Assembly: GCF_900129215.1 (NCBI RefSeq)
Contig: NZ_FQUQ01000001.1
Location: 186,001 to 250,000 of the forward strand
Direction of reading: 5' to 3'
DNA: 64,000 nucleotides
Source of the DNA: Pedobacter caeni
GTDB lineage: Bacteria > Bacteroidota > Bacteroidia > Sphingobacteriales > Sphingobacteriaceae
The stretch's first letter is position 1; every line of letters starts with the position of its first letter. Both the position numbers and the translations under genes were made by a program. Below the pieces are notes generated by a model. The model was given only the letters and a program-made list of their open reading frames with translations, was not told where the DNA came from and made no database searches. Positions 63,017-64,000 of the stretch are shown here, piece by piece.

Positions 63017-64000
63017 ATGTTTAAGAATAAAAATCTGGCCCTTGCGAGACTGACCTTCGCGGTTTTGCTGCTTCCAGCCCTAAGCAAAAGCCAGGATGTT
63101 CTTCCGATAAAGATCAGAATTGACGCAGCGCATCCGCTGCAGACCATAGAAGGGTTCGGGGCTTCCGATGCCTGGACCTGTCAGTATGCCGGCCTTTGGC
63201 CGGAAGAGAAAAAAAAGAAAATGGCCGATCTGCTGTTCAGCAATGACTTTGATGCTAAAGGAAATCCGGTTGGGATCGGACTGAACCTCTGGCGTTTCAG
63301 CATCGGTGCCGGTAGTGCGGAACAAGGTGCCGAAAGTGGCATCAGAGACAAATCGCGCAGACAGGCTTCCTTTTTAAAACTAAACGGAAGCTATGATGAG
63401 CAGGCTATGCCTGGGCAGATGTGGTTTATGAATGCGGCAAAGGCAAGAGGGGTAAAGAAGTTCCTTGGATTTGTGAACAGCCCGCATGTGAACTTCAGTT
63501 TAAACGGAAAAGCTTTTTCCAGTGATGGCAAAACAAACCTCGATTTCAGCAAAAAGAATGCATTTGCGCAGGATCTTTTGAAAACCATTCAAATCATAAA
63601 AAAACAGACGGGTATCACTTTGGATTACCTCAGTCCGGTAAATGAACCCCAATGGAAATGGGACGAAGGCAAGCAGGAAGGTTGTCCCTATACCAATGCA
63701 GAAATCGCAGAGCTGGTGAGAACATTGAGCCCGGTTTTAAAGAACGGAGGGCTAAACACCAAAATACAAATTGCCGATGCCGGGCAACTGGATTACCTGA
63801 CCGATCATAAGGACACACCTAAAAGTCAGCAGATCTCCTATTTTTTTGATGCCAAATCCCCAGGTTATCTTGCAGAATTACCCAATCTGGACCGGAGCAT
63901 TTCCGGACACAGCTATTTCACCACCAGTCCCGAAGATCGTTCCATACAGATCAGAACAAAGGTCGCCAATGAAGTGGAGAAAGCGGGAAACCTTCGGTTC
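63017..64000 (+). CDS. GH30-family glycosidase, N-terminal part (cut by window edge); putative beta-1,6-galactanase
   Basis: The frame runs from ATG 63017 to the last base (328 codons, no stop), so the C-terminal part is missing. A signal peptide is clear (LTFAVLLLPALSKSQ, cleavage near 26). GH30 features: QTIEGFGASDAWTCQYAGLW, IGLNLWRFSIGAGSAEQG, FLGFVNSPHVNFSLNGKAF and DYLSPVNEPQWKWDEGKQEG with acid/base Glu210; the nucleophile lies beyond the edge. GH30 includes glucosylceramidases, xylanases, beta-1,6-glucanases and beta-1,6-galactanases. The NEPQWKW...QEG segment and the arabinogalactan setting suggest endo-beta-1,6-galactanase, which is an inference. Confidence 0.85.
   Translation, partial: MFKNKNLALARLTFAVLLLPALSKSQDVLPIKIRIDAAHPLQTIEGFGASDAWTCQYAGLWPEEKKKKMADLLFSNDFDAKGNPVGIGLNLWRFSIGAGSAEQGAESGIRDKSRRQASFLKLNGSYDEQAMPGQMWFMNAAKARGVKKFLGFVNSPHVNFSLNGKAFSSDGKTNLDFSKKNAFAQDLLKTIQIIKKQTGITLDYLSPVNEPQWKWDEGKQEGCPYTNAEIAELVRTLSPVLKNGGLNTKIQIADAGQLDYLTDHKDTPKSQQISYFFDAKSPGYLAELPNLDRSISGHSYFTTSPEDRSIQIRTKVANEVEKAGNLRF

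Overview
The window looks like part of a Bacteroidota chromosome, most likely a Sphingobacteriaceae soil bacterium of the Pedobacter/Mucilaginibacter type. The reasons are three complete SusC/SusD pairs, two one-protein hybrid two-component systems (HTCS), a FecI/FecR-type sigma/anti-sigma pair, lipoproteins with Cys-Lys-Lys or Cys-Glu-Lys after the lipobox, weak ribosome binding sites, and promoters fitting the TTG / TAnnTTTG pattern of this phylum. This placement is inference from gene content. No rRNA, tRNA, CRISPR array, insertion sequence or phage gene was seen.

Layout. (1) 1-1629: the tail of a polysaccharide-utilisation locus (PUL) whose SusC/SusD lie off the left edge; a DUF5000-type protein (cut) and a DUF4998/discoidin lipoprotein remain. 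(2) 1739-13449: a GntR-type regulator, then an ECF sigma factor, FecR anti-sigma factor, STN-containing SusC, SusD, a SusE-like lipoprotein and two GH76 enzymes, read as an alpha-1,6-mannan PUL. (3) 13724-17263: an orphan secreted protein and, on the minus strand, a chromate operon made of an unusual ChrB-AraC fusion, ChrA and a small barrel-like protein. (4) 17381-23205: D-xylose genes (symporter, xylA, xylB) facing a LacI-type regulator. (5) 23346-32400: L-arabinose catabolism: aldose epimerase, the minus-strand operon araB-araD-GH27-araA-symporter, and the Nudix-derived regulator AraR. (6) 32598-39032: a secreted arabinan-degrading operon (GH43, GH51, double GH43, BNR propeller protein). 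(7) 39057-53506: HTCS1 facing a PUL with SusC, SusD, DUF5000 and DUF4998 lipoproteins, a GH16 enzyme and a zincin-motif lipoprotein. (8) 53700-64000: HTCS2, a third SusC/SusD pair and a GH30 enzyme cut by the right edge.

How the parts work together. Regions 5 to 8 read as one programme for arabinose-rich plant glycans, plausibly type II arabinogalactan or arabinogalactan protein: GH16 and GH30 would attack the galactan, GH43/GH51 and a GH27 with beta-L-arabinopyranosidase features would remove arabinose, and symporter, AraA, AraB and AraD would pass arabinose to the pentose phosphate pathway. The regulatory DNA supports this. Four copies of a TAAACGT-N7-ACGTTTA-like element lie before the epimerase gene, before araB, between araR and the GH43 operon, and before the second susC. 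Separately, the susC genes next to the two HTCS genes each carry a pair of ACCCC-containing direct repeats spaced exactly 22 bp, good candidates for the HTCS binding sites.
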